This document shows positions 23,097-29,401 of a stretch of DNA of 44,675 nucleotides, in pieces; position 1 is the stretch's first letter, and every line of letters starts with the position of its first letter. The translations under genes were made by a program, and so were the position numbers. The stretch is from positions 1 to 44,675 of the forward strand of contig JANQMY010000294.1 in assembly GCA_028279895.1 (NCBI GenBank), in the 5' to 3' direction. The DNA is from Alphaproteobacteria bacterium. Its GTDB lineage: Bacteria > Pseudomonadota > Alphaproteobacteria > JANQMY01. The notes beneath the pieces were generated by a model that had not been told where the DNA came from, did not search any database, and worked only from the letters and a program-made list of their open reading frames with translations.

Positions 23097-23617
23097 GCCG
23101 ACGCTCTTTCGAAGTGTTCAAGGCAATAGGAGCCGTGGAAACGCTCACGTCCGCATGCTTTCCACTCCGGCTTTTCTCCGATGATCCACCGGCATTGCGT
23201 TTTGTTGTCTGGCAATGGCCCAGCACATAAAGGCTCCAGGTCTTCTTTTGAGGATTCAGGTCGCTTGGCGCATTTGCGCTCACGAGGAAGACTTACACCC
23301 GACGTTTGCAGCACCAACCCCAATGCCCGCGCCCTTTTATGGACGGCGAGCGGCGTGCGGTTCATGTACCGCGCTGCTTGGGCCGGTGTCCTTCCCGCCC
23401 CCGCGAGTTTTCTTAGCTTGTCGTCGTCCTGGTCGGTCCACGGATCATTGGATCTGGACCCAAACGAGATACGCAATCTCTGAGCACGCCCGGAAACCGC
23501 TCCGACACTCAGCCCTATGGTGTCCGCCGCCGCGCGGGCGCTCATTCCCTGCGCGGCTAAAGACGCGACTTTTTCATCCAGGTCTTTCGTCCATATAGTG
23601 TCATGTCTTGACGGCAT
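23093..23617 (-). CDS. GcrA-like cell-cycle regulator with duplicated HTH
   Basis: Residues 9-50 (WTKDLDEKVASLAAQGMSARAAADTIGLSVGAVSGRAQRL) are the GcrA-type HTH. Residues 60-100 (WTDQDDDKLRKLAGAGRTPAQAARYMNRTPLAVHKRARAL) repeat it. The C terminus has the GcrA CRW...CG...YC..H signature with C142, C155, C165 and H168. GcrA is an alphaproteobacterial sigma70 cofactor acting at GANTC-methylated promoters. A phage copy may redirect the host polymerase or serve its own late genes. SD GAGGAG 5 nt before ATG. Confidence 0.85.
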   Translation of the reverse strand: MPSRHDTIWTKDLDEKVASLAAQGMSARAAADTIGLSVGAVSGRAQRLRISFGSRSNDPWTDQDDDKLRKLAGAGRTPAQAARYMNRTPLAVHKRARALGLVLQTSGVSLPRERKCAKRPESSKEDLEPLCAGPLPDNKTQCRWIIGEKPEWKACGRERFHGSYCLEHFERASA

Positions 23618-23628
23618 GGGGGCTCCTC

Positions 23629-23772
23629 TTATTGTCTGCCGCTGTTTCGTTCCCTCGTGGGAGTCATCCGGGGAGGTGCAAGGGATCTAGGCTTCAACGC
23701 TTCGACGTTTCGCGGCGCTCCTGTGGGGTCTTCAAATGTCGGTCCCTGTATCGTTTCCACTTCATGGCCCAC
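23629..23772 (-). CDS. Possible small protein filling the gap before the GcrA-like gene, 47 aa
   Basis: GTG start, MGHEVETIQGPTFEDPTGAPRNVEALKPRSLAPPRMTPTRERNSGRQ. It fits exactly between the stop of the upstream gene (13 nt) and the next start (11 nt). A shorter ATG frame of 22 codons exists in the same place. Proline-rich, no family; below the ORF-track limit. Confidence 0.35.
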   Translation of the reverse strand: MGHEVETIQGPTFEDPTGAPRNVEALKPRSLAPPRMTPTRERNSGRQ

Positions 23773-23784
23773 CGCCCGACCCGG

Positions 23785-24162
23785 TCAAACAAGCGGCTCA
23801 GCAACCAATCCACGCGTTTTATGAGTCTCTGTTTCAACGGGGGCTTCATTTTTGTCTGTCTTCGCAAGATTGAGATAGAAGATGGCGCGGTCGAGATATT
23901 GGGCGGACGTCAGATTGTGCTTGCCCGCCCGGTAGCACGGCTCATAGACCGCCTCCACAAATCCCGGCGGGAAATACGCCGCCATCCGGTCGAAGTGCCG
24001 GTTGTTGGGAAACTGTTCGTTATACAGCCAGCCGATCACCGTACGCGGGGCAGCATCGAACGCTCGTGCGCACCTTTTCACAGTATCCGTGGGAAATTCT
24101 TGTCTCAGTATACTGACAAGAACCTCGCACTTCTCCGTATTAATCGACCCTTCGTCACACAT
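23785..24162 (-). CDS. First gene of the minus replication operon, small regulator-like protein, 125 aa
   Basis: The track extends to 24213 through a palindrome, but the ATG at 24162 has GGGAG six bases upstream and is the clear start (MCDEGSINTEKCEVLVSILRQEFPTDTVKRCARAFDAAPRTVIGWLYNEQFPNNRHFDRMAAYFP). The segment TVKRCARAFDAAPRTVIGWLYNEQFPNNRH looks like an HTH of the YdaS/Cro-like kind. Likely DNA-binding; operator may be the palindrome just upstream. Confidence 0.8.
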   Translation of the reverse strand: MCDEGSINTEKCEVLVSILRQEFPTDTVKRCARAFDAAPRTVIGWLYNEQFPNNRHFDRMAAYFPPGFVEAVYEPCYRAGKHNLTSAQYLDRAIFYLNLAKTDKNEAPVETETHKTRGLVAEPLV

Positions 24163-24186
24163 TACAAACTCCCATAATAATTTTAC

Positions 24187-24211
24187 GTGGAATTGCAGGT
24201 TGCAGTTCCAC
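24187..24211. promoter_or_regulatory. 25-bp palindrome upstream of the replication operon
   Basis: GTGGAATTGCA-ggt-TGCAGTTCCAC, 11-bp arms with one mismatch, centred 37 bp upstream of the start at 24162. It has operator-like size and symmetry. Weak -10-like TAAAAT and TATTAT elements lie between it and the gene. Confidence 0.65.
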
Positions 24212-24214
24212 AAC

Positions 24215-24299
24215 TATGTACACGTGAAGCTATGGGGGCTTCGCAGCATGAAACTCTCGGGGCCGGTCTCGGTGTCTCCGCACTCCCGGCCCCCTTTTT
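24215..24299 (+). ncRNA. Candidate small RNA ending in a strong terminator
   Basis: No plus-strand gene ends here, yet there is a strong plus-strand terminator. A weak promoter (TTGCAG, 16 nt, TATGTA at 24215) lies over the palindrome. The transcript would be about 80 nt, with a first hairpin GAAGC/GCTTC (24226-24242) and the terminator hairpin. It would be antisense to the leader region of the minus strand. Inference from structure only. Confidence 0.35.
24259..24299 (+). terminator. Rho-independent terminator on the plus strand
   Basis: GGGGCCGG (24259-24266) pairs with CCGGCCCC (24286-24293) around a 19-nt loop, followed by CTTTTT. No T run exists on the other strand, so the direction is plus. 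Confidence 0.8.
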
Positions 24300-24535
24300 C
24301 TGAAAGGAGATTTGTTTGGAATAATTCTTAGCGGGCTCTGCTAGACACCATGCGTCAACATGGTTGTCTAACGAGCGTCCGATAGCGGCATAACCGCCTT
24401 CAGCACGGCGAACGGATTTCGCGCGAGCATGAGAAACTTTGCGTGAATTTGAGATTCGTAATTGCTGGAGGGAGCCTTCAATGATAGGCTGTAAGAAAAG
24501 TGTCGCACAACGGGAAATCTGGTCATGCATCGAGA
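24300..24535. other. Non-coding or doubtful stretch between the two minus regulators
   Basis: A minus-strand open frame (24183-24527, MHDQISRCATLFLQPIIEGSLQQL) spans this area, but it runs on through the terminator and the 25-bp palindrome and has no clear ribosome-binding site, so I do not call a gene. With the preceding features this 373-nt region (24163-24535) is regulatory rather than coding. Confidence 0.4.
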
Positions 24536-24781
24536 TCAACCTTCGTTGGCGCTCGTTGTTGACAACAACTGCTCAGCCGACAAGGCAACGCCGCGCTCTT
24601 CTGCCAATTGTAAAATGCGTAAAAGGTGCCGTCGCGGGACGCCGCGCTTGGGCCACTTACCGACCGTGCCGGGTTTTACCTTTAACTCTACCGCAAGCAC
24701 TTCCTCGCCGCGGACTTCGCGCGTCACTGTTTCTTCACCGGCAAAAGCTGCGATTACATCTGATGGGGTCGTGTATTTCAT
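24536..24781 (-). CDS. Cro-like HTH regulator, probably translated from a leaderless mRNA
   Basis: The track starts at 24922, but MKYTTPSDVIAAFAGEETVTREVRGEEVLAVELKVKPGTVGKWPKRGVPRRHLLRILQLAEERG (ATG 24781) is the compact 81-aa regulator. Its HTH is EEVLAVELKVKPGTVGKWPKRGVPRRH, of the Cro/YdaS type. There is no Shine-Dalgarno sequence. The predicted TTGACA/CATGAT promoter would start transcription at about the A of the ATG, as in lambda cI from PRM. It heads the minus early transcript and is divergent to the 141-aa repressor. Confidence 0.85.
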   Translation of the reverse strand: MKYTTPSDVIAAFAGEETVTREVRGEEVLAVELKVKPGTVGKWPKRGVPRRHLLRILQLAEERGVALSAEQLLSTTSANEG

Positions 24782-24788
24782 GGCGGGT

Positions 24789-24817
24789 ATCATGGGGACA
24801 TTTTGTACCCATGTCAA
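24789..24817 (-). promoter_or_regulatory. Sigma70-type promoter with operator in its spacer
   Basis: On the minus strand: TTGACA (24817-24812), 17-bp spacer, CATGAT (24794-24789, 4/6 to TATAAT). The operator palindrome fills the spacer. The predicted start point is at 24781-24783, at the start codon of the Cro-like gene. Confidence 0.75.
24792..24812. promoter_or_regulatory. Operator site 1
   Basis: A 21-bp palindrome with arms ATGGGnACA and TGTnCCCAT around TTT; core ACATTTTGT at 24798-24806. The same core recurs at 25311 and 25334. Likely bound by one or both of the flanking regulators. Confidence 0.75.
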
Positions 24818-24866
24818 TTGCTTTTTGTATACCGCACACCCTTCCCGTGAAGTCGTGCTGCCTCCA

Positions 24867-25292
24867 ATGTTTACGTCCGCGAAACTGTTGGGGACGGAAA
24901 TAGTGGCGACCGGGCAAAACAATGCGCCGACCGATAAAGTTGAGTGGAATGAGCTTTTTATAAAGCGCCTGGAATTCCTTTTAAACGAAATGGGCTGGAC
25001 GCCCTCTCAACTCGGAACGGCCATGTATCCTGGAGCGGCAAAGCGTGACGATCAGCCAAAAGCGGTCACGCATTGGTTTAGGGAGAATAGACGATCTGCG
25101 CCCGCTGGCGGATTGGCGCTTGCCGCGAGGACGATTGGGGTAAGCATTTCCTACATCATGGGGGAGACCGACGATCTTGAGTCGTGCGTCAAAGAGGGCG
25201 GGCTTTTCGCGTTCTACAGACTGCAAAAGCAGCATGACGAGCTGCAACAAAAAATAGAAAGCGAAGCCAAACCGCGTAAGAAAACGGGATAA
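24867..25292 (+). CDS. CI-like HTH repressor, 141 aa
   Basis: The track start at 24525 is antisense to the Cro-like gene. The natural start is ATG 24867 (MFTSAKLLGTEIVATGQ) or GTG 24903 with GGGGAC before it. HTH region: FIKRLEFLLNEMGWTPSQLGTAMYPGAAKRDDQPKAVTHWFRENRRSAPAGGLALAARTIGVSISYIMGETDD, the XRE repressor pattern. The C terminus is a short helix; there is no S24 cleavage domain, so induction would not be by RecA-stimulated self-cleavage. Divergent to the Cro-like gene and upstream of the plus early operon. Confidence 0.85.
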   Translation: MFTSAKLLGTEIVATGQNNAPTDKVEWNELFIKRLEFLLNEMGWTPSQLGTAMYPGAAKRDDQPKAVTHWFRENRRSAPAGGLALAARTIGVSISYIMGETDDLESCVKEGGLFAFYRLQKQHDELQQKIESEAKPRKKTG

Positions 25293-25307
25293 ACTTTTTC
25301 GTTACTG

Positions 25308-25322
25308 AGGACGTTTTGTCCT
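25308..25322. promoter_or_regulatory. Operator site 2
   Basis: AGGAC-GTTTT-GTCCT, a 15-bp palindrome with core ACGTTTTGT at 25311-25319, one base different from the cores of sites 1 and 3. It lies just upstream of the rightward -35 element and 23 bp from site 3. Confidence 0.7.
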
Positions 25323-25350
25323 TGATATTGGTTACATTTTGTAGCACATT
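25322..25350 (+). promoter_or_regulatory. Promoter of the plus-strand early operon with operator 3 in its spacer
   Basis: TTGATA (25322-25327, 5/6 to consensus), 17-bp spacer, CACATT (25345-25350, weak). The spacer contains the palindrome GTTACA-TTT-TGTAGC (25331-25345) with core ACATTTTGT at 25334-25342. The layout copies the leftward promoter. AGGAG at 25362-25366 serves the first gene. Confidence 0.6.
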
Positions 25351-25373
25351 GGGGTCTCTACAGGAGACACCCC

Positions 25374-25607
25374 ATGGCCCTTGCAGAACAAATCCCCCTC
25401 GAAGAACCGCTCCAAAAGTTCTGGGCGTTCACCAATCTAGGCGACATCCAAGAGATTGAAGCCGTCAGCATTGACGAGGCCTACGCGCTTGCGTGGGAGC
25501 GTTTCAAGAATGGCTACGGGGTGACGCGCGTGAGTGTTCGGGAAAAGGATCCCCTCGAAAGTCAGTCTGCGTGGTGTGAGAAAACGGCATGTAGTACGGG
25601 CCGGTAG
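25374..25607 (+). CDS. First gene of the plus early operon, 77 aa
   Basis: MALAEQIPLEEPLQKFWAFTNLGDIQEIEAVSIDEAYALAWERFKNGYGVTRVSVREKDP. ATG with CAGGAG seven bases before it. Small mixed alpha/beta protein of unknown function. Being first behind the operator-controlled promoter it is likely made very early. Confidence 0.8.
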   Translation: MALAEQIPLEEPLQKFWAFTNLGDIQEIEAVSIDEAYALAWERFKNGYGVTRVSVREKDPLESQSAWCEKTACSTGR

Positions 25608-25678
25608 AGGAAGGGCGGTAGCGCACAGGCTCCTGTTGGGGCGTGTGTCGCTGCTGCCAACTTATAAAAGGAAGACTC

Positions 25679-26026
25679 ATGTTCATAGACGAAAAACAAA
25701 AGCACACCACCGAAGAAGACCAGATTACTCGTAATAGACGAGCGTGGATCGCGGAGCTGCGCGCTGGGCACCGGCAATGTCGATACGGCTTACATAAGAT
25801 AGTCAGCCACTGGGTATTCTGGACGAGAGACGCCTATTGCGCATTAGGTCTTGCCGCTCATACGGCTGGATTCGCGCTCCATAACACCCATGCCGACCCG
25901 ATTGACAGAGTGATGGGCTGGTTAGGCGTGGGGGTGGCCACCACCGAGGAGATTTATCGGATGAATGATCGCGGCGCCACCTTCCCGCAGATCGCCGACC
26001 ACTTCGAAAAGGAGTGGGGTCTGTGA
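25679..26026 (+). CDS. Unknown protein, 115 aa
   Basis: Start ATG at 25679 with AAAGGAAG upstream: MFIDEKQKHTTEEDQITRNRRAWIAELRAGHRQCRYGLHKIVSHWVFWTRDAYCALGLAAHTAGF. The C-terminal half IDRVMGWLGVGVATTEEIYRMNDRGATFPQIADHFEKEW is helical, with the RGATFPQIADHFE look of a small helical module found in phage proteins. Function unknown. Confidence 0.75.
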   Translation: MFIDEKQKHTTEEDQITRNRRAWIAELRAGHRQCRYGLHKIVSHWVFWTRDAYCALGLAAHTAGFALHNTHADPIDRVMGWLGVGVATTEEIYRMNDRGATFPQIADHFEKEWGL

Positions 26027-26328
26027 AACTCGATGACCTCCAAAAGCTGCGCGTCGAGTTGGGCAAGGCTCACGATATTGCGAATGAGATTGTTAAAGAG
26101 CAAAACCTCTTTAAACGCATCGCCCTGATCTGTCGGCTTTGCGCGATGCACGGAGACATGACCTACACCCTGGACCGGATCATCATCGCCAATGGCGGGT
26201 CGCCAGGCCAACTCCTCGAACCGATTGAAAGGCCGTGGGCTGACAAAGTGTCAGAACCGCCGAATGTGAAGCCGGTCACCTTCTCCCCCGAAGCTGAAGC
26301 CACAATCATAGAGCTGTTCAAGAAATGA
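26023..26328 (+). CDS. Unknown helical protein, 101 aa (GTG start)
   Basis: GTG overlaps the previous stop (GTGA). MKLDDLQKLRVELGKAHDIANEIVKEQNLFKRIALICRLCAMHGDMTYTLDRIII, then a proline-rich segment and PEAEATIIELFKK. Upstream of ERF; may be a recombination accessory. Unknown family. Confidence 0.7.
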   Translation: MKLDDLQKLRVELGKAHDIANEIVKEQNLFKRIALICRLCAMHGDMTYTLDRIIIANGGSPGQLLEPIERPWADKVSEPPNVKPVTFSPEAEATIIELFKK

Positions 26329-26990
26329 GAGTTGACGCGCCCCGTACAGGATCTGCTGATCATCCGCCAAGCGTGCCAACATACACACCACAGAGCATGC
26401 ACGGAAAGCCAGAGTTGGCTGCTGCGCTCGGCAAAGCGCAAGGCATGTATGGCGGGGCGGCCAAAAGCGGCGAGAACAAACATCTCGGCAACCGGTACAC
26501 GGAACTGTCCGACGTGTGCGACGCCTTAAGAGAGCCATTCGCACAAAATGGACTGTCACACTCCCAGACCTTCGGCATGGCCGGAGACAATCTGGTCATG
26601 ACCACCTGGCTGATGCACGAAAGCGGCCAATCGATATCCAGCGAAATGAAGCTCGCCATCAAAGAACAGAAGGGCATGAACTTCTATCAGACCCTTGGCA
26701 GCGCCATTACCTATTTAAGACGCTACTGTCTCCTGGCCATATCCGGTCTCGCGCCTGCGGATGATGATGACGGCATCGCCACTGGTCCCAAGCTGCCGAC
26801 GGTCGCGGAGATCCGCGAGCTGGATAAGAAAGTGCGCGCCGCCGTGGCTTCGGCAAGCCCGCACACCATCGATACGGTCGTCCGCGAGCATCAAAGCGAC
26901 TTGTGGCTCATCCAGGCCAAGAAACCGGAATGGCACAGTGAAATCATGGAAGAGGTGACAAAAGTTCAGACCGGCGAGGGGTTGAGATAA
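26325..26990 (+). CDS. ERF-family single-strand annealing protein
   Basis: Residues 27-145 carry the ERF pattern: PELAAALGKAQGMYGGAAKSGENKHLGNRYTELSDVCDALREPFAQNGLSHSQTF, then TTWLMHESGQSISSEMKL, and FYQTLGSAITYLRRYCLLAISGLAPADDDDG. ERF proteins anneal complementary single strands and allow phage DNA circularisation and recombination. The C-terminal 70 residues are variable and helical. ATGA overlap with the previous gene; the nuclease gene follows at once. Confidence 0.92.
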   Translation: MRVDAPRTGSADHPPSVPTYTPQSMHGKPELAAALGKAQGMYGGAAKSGENKHLGNRYTELSDVCDALREPFAQNGLSHSQTFGMAGDNLVMTTWLMHESGQSISSEMKLAIKEQKGMNFYQTLGSAITYLRRYCLLAISGLAPADDDDGIATGPKLPTVAEIRELDKKVRAAVASASPHTIDTVVREHQSDLWLIQAKKPEWHSEIMEEVTKVQTGEGLR

Positions 26991-27418
26991 TGCACCGAAT
27001 TCGACCCCACACCAAAGTGCGCCAGCGCCTCCCCCGCATAAAGGACCGGGACTATCTGGACTTCATCCGGTCCCTGCCCTGCGTAATCTGTGGGGCCAAG
27101 TCGGAAGCCGCCCATGTCCGGTATTCAAGCGCGGAGTACGGCAAAACCGATACCGGCGCGGCCAAGAAACCCGATGATCGTTGGTGTGTCCCTCTCTGTT
27201 CGGAGCACCACACACAATCCAACGACGCCCAACATCAAAGAGGCGAGCGGGTCTGGTGGGAACTGCACGGGGTCAACCCGCTGGAACTATGCTTAAACCT
27301 TAGCGCAATCCGGGATTCCGACACCCCCGATGCGGTCTCTGTCGCAAGCATGGTCATCTACAACACCCGATTTACCAGCGCATTTAGGTCCGTTCAATCC
27401 GAGGAAGCCAATGACTGA
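26990..27418 (+). CDS. HNH/Ref-like nuclease next to ERF
   Basis: LDFIRSLPCVICGAKSEAAHVRYSSAEYGKTDTGAAKKPDDRWCVPLCSEHHTQSNDAQHQRGERVWWELHGVNPLELCLNLS has the CxxCG, AHVR, DDRWCVPLC, HH and QH elements of the phage HNH family that includes P1 Ref and DUF968 proteins. Such nucleases work with recombination proteins, which fits its 1-nt overlap with erf. 142 aa, complete. Confidence 0.85.
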   Translation: MHRIRPHTKVRQRLPRIKDRDYLDFIRSLPCVICGAKSEAAHVRYSSAEYGKTDTGAAKKPDDRWCVPLCSEHHTQSNDAQHQRGERVWWELHGVNPLELCLNLSAIRDSDTPDAVSVASMVIYNTRFTSAFRSVQSEEAND

Positions 27419-27800
27419 GACCGAACAACTGAAACTCAAGAACAAAATGTTGGACGAATGCGATCATGTGATCGGTGGATGGTGGGGCAACAAGATTCAG
27501 TACTTCGGTGACGCCAGCATCAGCGGCAAGCCGGAAGAGATAGCAGACATTAAAAAGAGGCTGGTTGGCTGGCTCCCACATAACAATCGGATTGAACCGG
27601 GTCATCTTGTGTTCGGTGAGTACGAACGCTCTTTCGTGCTGTTTGAGATTGTAAAAGTTGACTGGAAATCAAACCCAAGTGACATGTTTTTTGCTGATGC
27701 GCGCGTGCACAAGATGATCACCAAAGAAGACGGCGACACGATCTTTGAGCGCGACTCAACTCCCGTTCGTCAACAGTGTTTTTTTGCAGGCTGGTTTTGA
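27411..27800 (+). CDS. Unknown protein, 129 aa
   Basis: ATG 27411 overlaps the previous stop (ATGACTGA). MTETEQLKLKNKMLDECDHVIGGWWGNKIQYFGDASISG, followed by a beta-rich part (HLVFGEYERSFVLFEIVKVDWK). No family recognised; likely recombination/replication accessory or a host-directed protein. Confidence 0.75.
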   Translation: MTETEQLKLKNKMLDECDHVIGGWWGNKIQYFGDASISGKPEEIADIKKRLVGWLPHNNRIEPGHLVFGEYERSFVLFEIVKVDWKSNPSDMFFADARVHKMITKEDGDTIFERDSTPVRQQCFFAGWF

Positions 27801-28201
27801 TGACCAAGACTGAAACCCTAGACGGCTGCTGCGCCATGTGCGGGCAGTCTCTCAAAGGCAAGGAGCGCTCCGCAGCCCAGCACAATTGGTATTGGGCGCT
27901 TGTGCGGAAGGTTGCGGAAAATTCCGACCGTTTCGAAACACCCCAACAGCTACACTCCGCCCTCAAACCATTTCTCGGCTACGGCGAATGGGTGCCCTCC
28001 ATTGAGGGCAGTACAATGGAATTCGCCCCGAAGTCTATCACCAAAATGAAGCACCTGGAGTTTAACCAGTACTGCCGGGATACGGTGGACGCGATCCAAA
28101 AATACATCATTCCGGGCATCGATAAAGCGGCGCTGGTCGCGGAGATCGAAGCGTTTTACATCGATGAGCGGAACCCGCCCTTGGAAAAGGTGGTGCGGTG
28201 A
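27800..28201 (+). CDS. Zinc-knuckle protein, loosely DUF1367-like, 133 aa
   Basis: ATG at 27800 in TGATG overlap. MTKTETLDGCCAMCGQSLKGKERSAAQHNWYWALVRKVAENSDRFETPQQLHSALKPFLGYGEW, then KSITKMKHLEFNQYCRDTVDAIQKYIIPGIDK. A CxxC pair stands at the N terminus; the body loosely resembles DUF1367 phage proteins found near recombination genes. The assignment is weak. Confidence 0.75.
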   Translation: MTKTETLDGCCAMCGQSLKGKERSAAQHNWYWALVRKVAENSDRFETPQQLHSALKPFLGYGEWVPSIEGSTMEFAPKSITKMKHLEFNQYCRDTVDAIQKYIIPGIDKAALVAEIEAFYIDERNPPLEKVVR

Positions 28202-28551
28202 TGTCTCGCGAAGATTGGGAAGTATTTGAAGAGATACGCCGCGAGCGCCAAGAAAAGCGTGCGGAACGGCGCGCAGAGTGGCGGAAACAGATTGAAGAAT
28301 TAGTAGCGCCCCGCACTGGATTAATGGCGGGCTTTACTCAGATGAATGCTGTTGCGCGATCGGCACGGCGCGCGTTGTTCGATGGAAGCGGTTGGACGCG
28401 CCATACAGATGCCCACTATTCGCGGACTTTATTGGGCGACCGTCTCGACTATTGGCCCGGCCCCTGCAAATGGCGCTGGCGCGGCACGACCATGACGGGC
28501 GACGTAAATCAATTCATTGAAGCCCGTGAACATCAGGGAGCTGACAAATGA
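28201..28551 (+). CDS. Small conserved-looking phage protein, 116 aa
   Basis: MSREDWEVFEEIRRERQEKRAERRAEWRKQIEEL is a highly charged helix; the C terminus LDYWPGPCKWRWRGTTMTGDVNQFIEARE is a small beta motif found in phage proteins of unknown function. TGATG overlap upstream, ATGA overlap downstream. Confidence 0.75.
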   Translation: MSREDWEVFEEIRRERQEKRAERRAEWRKQIEELVAPRTGLMAGFTQMNAVARSARRALFDGSGWTRHTDAHYSRTLLGDRLDYWPGPCKWRWRGTTMTGDVNQFIEAREHQGADK

Positions 28552-28754
28552 CAGACCAAGCACAAGAAATAGAGCGTCTTAAAGCTGAGAATAAGCGGCT
28601 GGCTTCTTCGAGACGGCAGGCGGCTGAACTTCTATCACAAGCTTATGACCGATTGGACGTGTATGACTGCAATTGGGCCGGTTTAGACCTTTTGAATGGC
28701 TGGCTCTCTGAAAACCTCGACGCATTCATGAGAACAGGAGCAAAAAATGACTGA
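28548..28754 (+). CDS. Coiled-coil small protein, 68 aa
   Basis: MTDQAQEIERLKAENKRLASSRRQAAELLSQAYDRLDVYDCNW. The first 28 bases of QEIERLKAE are an exact copy of a segment in the next gene. Confidence 0.75.
   Translation: MTDQAQEIERLKAENKRLASSRRQAAELLSQAYDRLDVYDCNWAGLDLLNGWLSENLDAFMRTGAKND
28563..28590. repeat. 28-bp direct repeat, copy 1
   Basis: CAAGAAATAGAGCGTCTTAA plus AGCTGAGA, identical to 28795-28822, encoding QEIERLKAE in both genes. Confidence 0.9.
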
Positions 28755-29190
28755 GCTTGTTGACAGTTTGCTCGAACAAAACGAACGCAAAGATCAAGAA
28801 ATAGAGCGTCTTAAAGCTGAGATTGAAGACCTCAAACACGATATCTCTGAGTACATAAAGATAGCGAGTAATGAGGCTGGAGAGGTTGAACGGCTGGAAA
28901 TGTTCAATCGCTCTTTGATGAAAGCGCTGCCTATTGAAAAGCTTCAGGATTTTACCAGCACACCATTTTCTGACGAGGTAGCACAACACAAAGCAGAACA
29001 AGAAGCACTGGCCCGTTTCGAGACGCTGCTGTCGGTCTGTGAAAATGAGTTTGGGTACGATGACGACATACTCGATGATGGGCCGGTAATGCTCGGCTCC
29101 GGCCCTGAGTGCCAGATCACTTTCAAGCTGTTGCGCGACTGCCGCACCGCTCTCGACGCCTTAAAGCCCACAGACAAGGAGGGTAAGTGA
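28747..29190 (+). CDS. Coiled-coil protein, 147 aa
   Basis: MTELVDSLLEQNERKDQEIERLKAEIEDLKHDISEYIKIASNEAGEVERLEMFNRSLMKAL is a long coiled coil, followed by an acidic domain (CENEFGYDDDILDDGP) and CQITFKLLRDCRTALDALK. Shares the QEIERLKAE repeat with the previous gene, evidence of duplication or exchange. Unknown role. Confidence 0.75.
   Translation: MTELVDSLLEQNERKDQEIERLKAEIEDLKHDISEYIKIASNEAGEVERLEMFNRSLMKALPIEKLQDFTSTPFSDEVAQHKAEQEALARFETLLSVCENEFGYDDDILDDGPVMLGSGPECQITFKLLRDCRTALDALKPTDKEGK
28795..28822. repeat. 28-bp direct repeat, copy 2
   Basis: Exact copy of 28563-28590, in the same reading frame. Confidence 0.9.
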
Positions 29191-29400
29191 ATGGAACCCC
29201 TTAGCAGGCGAGATTACAACCGTGGCTTGGAGATCGCTCGTGATCTGACAGCATTGAAGGCCGAACTCGGCAGCATTGGTTTAATCAAGACCATGCACGC
29301 GCTGGACGTAGCCACCAAAGAGATCGGTTGGGAACTTGACGAGCGCAGTCCGCACTATTCAGCCATGACCCCAGCTTTTAATCAGGACTCAGACAAATGA
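29191..29400 (+). CDS. Small protein, 69 aa, ending in DSDK
   Basis: MEPLSRRDYNRGLEIARDLTALKAELGSIGLIKTMHALDVATKEIGWELDERSPHYSAMTPAFNQDSDK. The end is encoded by an 18-bp sequence repeated at the end of the next gene. Unknown function. Confidence 0.7.
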   Translation: MEPLSRRDYNRGLEIARDLTALKAELGSIGLIKTMHALDVATKEIGWELDERSPHYSAMTPAFNQDSDK

Positions 29401-29401
29401 C
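29384..29401. repeat. Junction repeat AGGACTCAGACAAATGAC, copy 1
   Basis: Covers the stop of one gene and the start of the next; identical to 29638-29655. Confidence 0.9.

Noticed and set aside
24183-24539. Minus-strand ORF of 118 aa after the Cro-like gene
   Set aside because: It runs through the plus-strand terminator and the 25-bp palindrome, lacks a ribosome-binding site and has a low-quality C terminus; left as a doubtful region.
24439-24903. Plus-strand ORF of 154 aa with a good ribosome-binding site at 24481
   Set aside because: It is antisense to most of the Cro-like gene, its protein is Arg/Cys-rich without domain character, and the start lies inside the regulatory stretch.
25608-25678. 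Possible RNA gene in the gap after the first early gene
   Set aside because: No stable hairpin series, promoter or terminator was visible; treated as a leader for the next gene.
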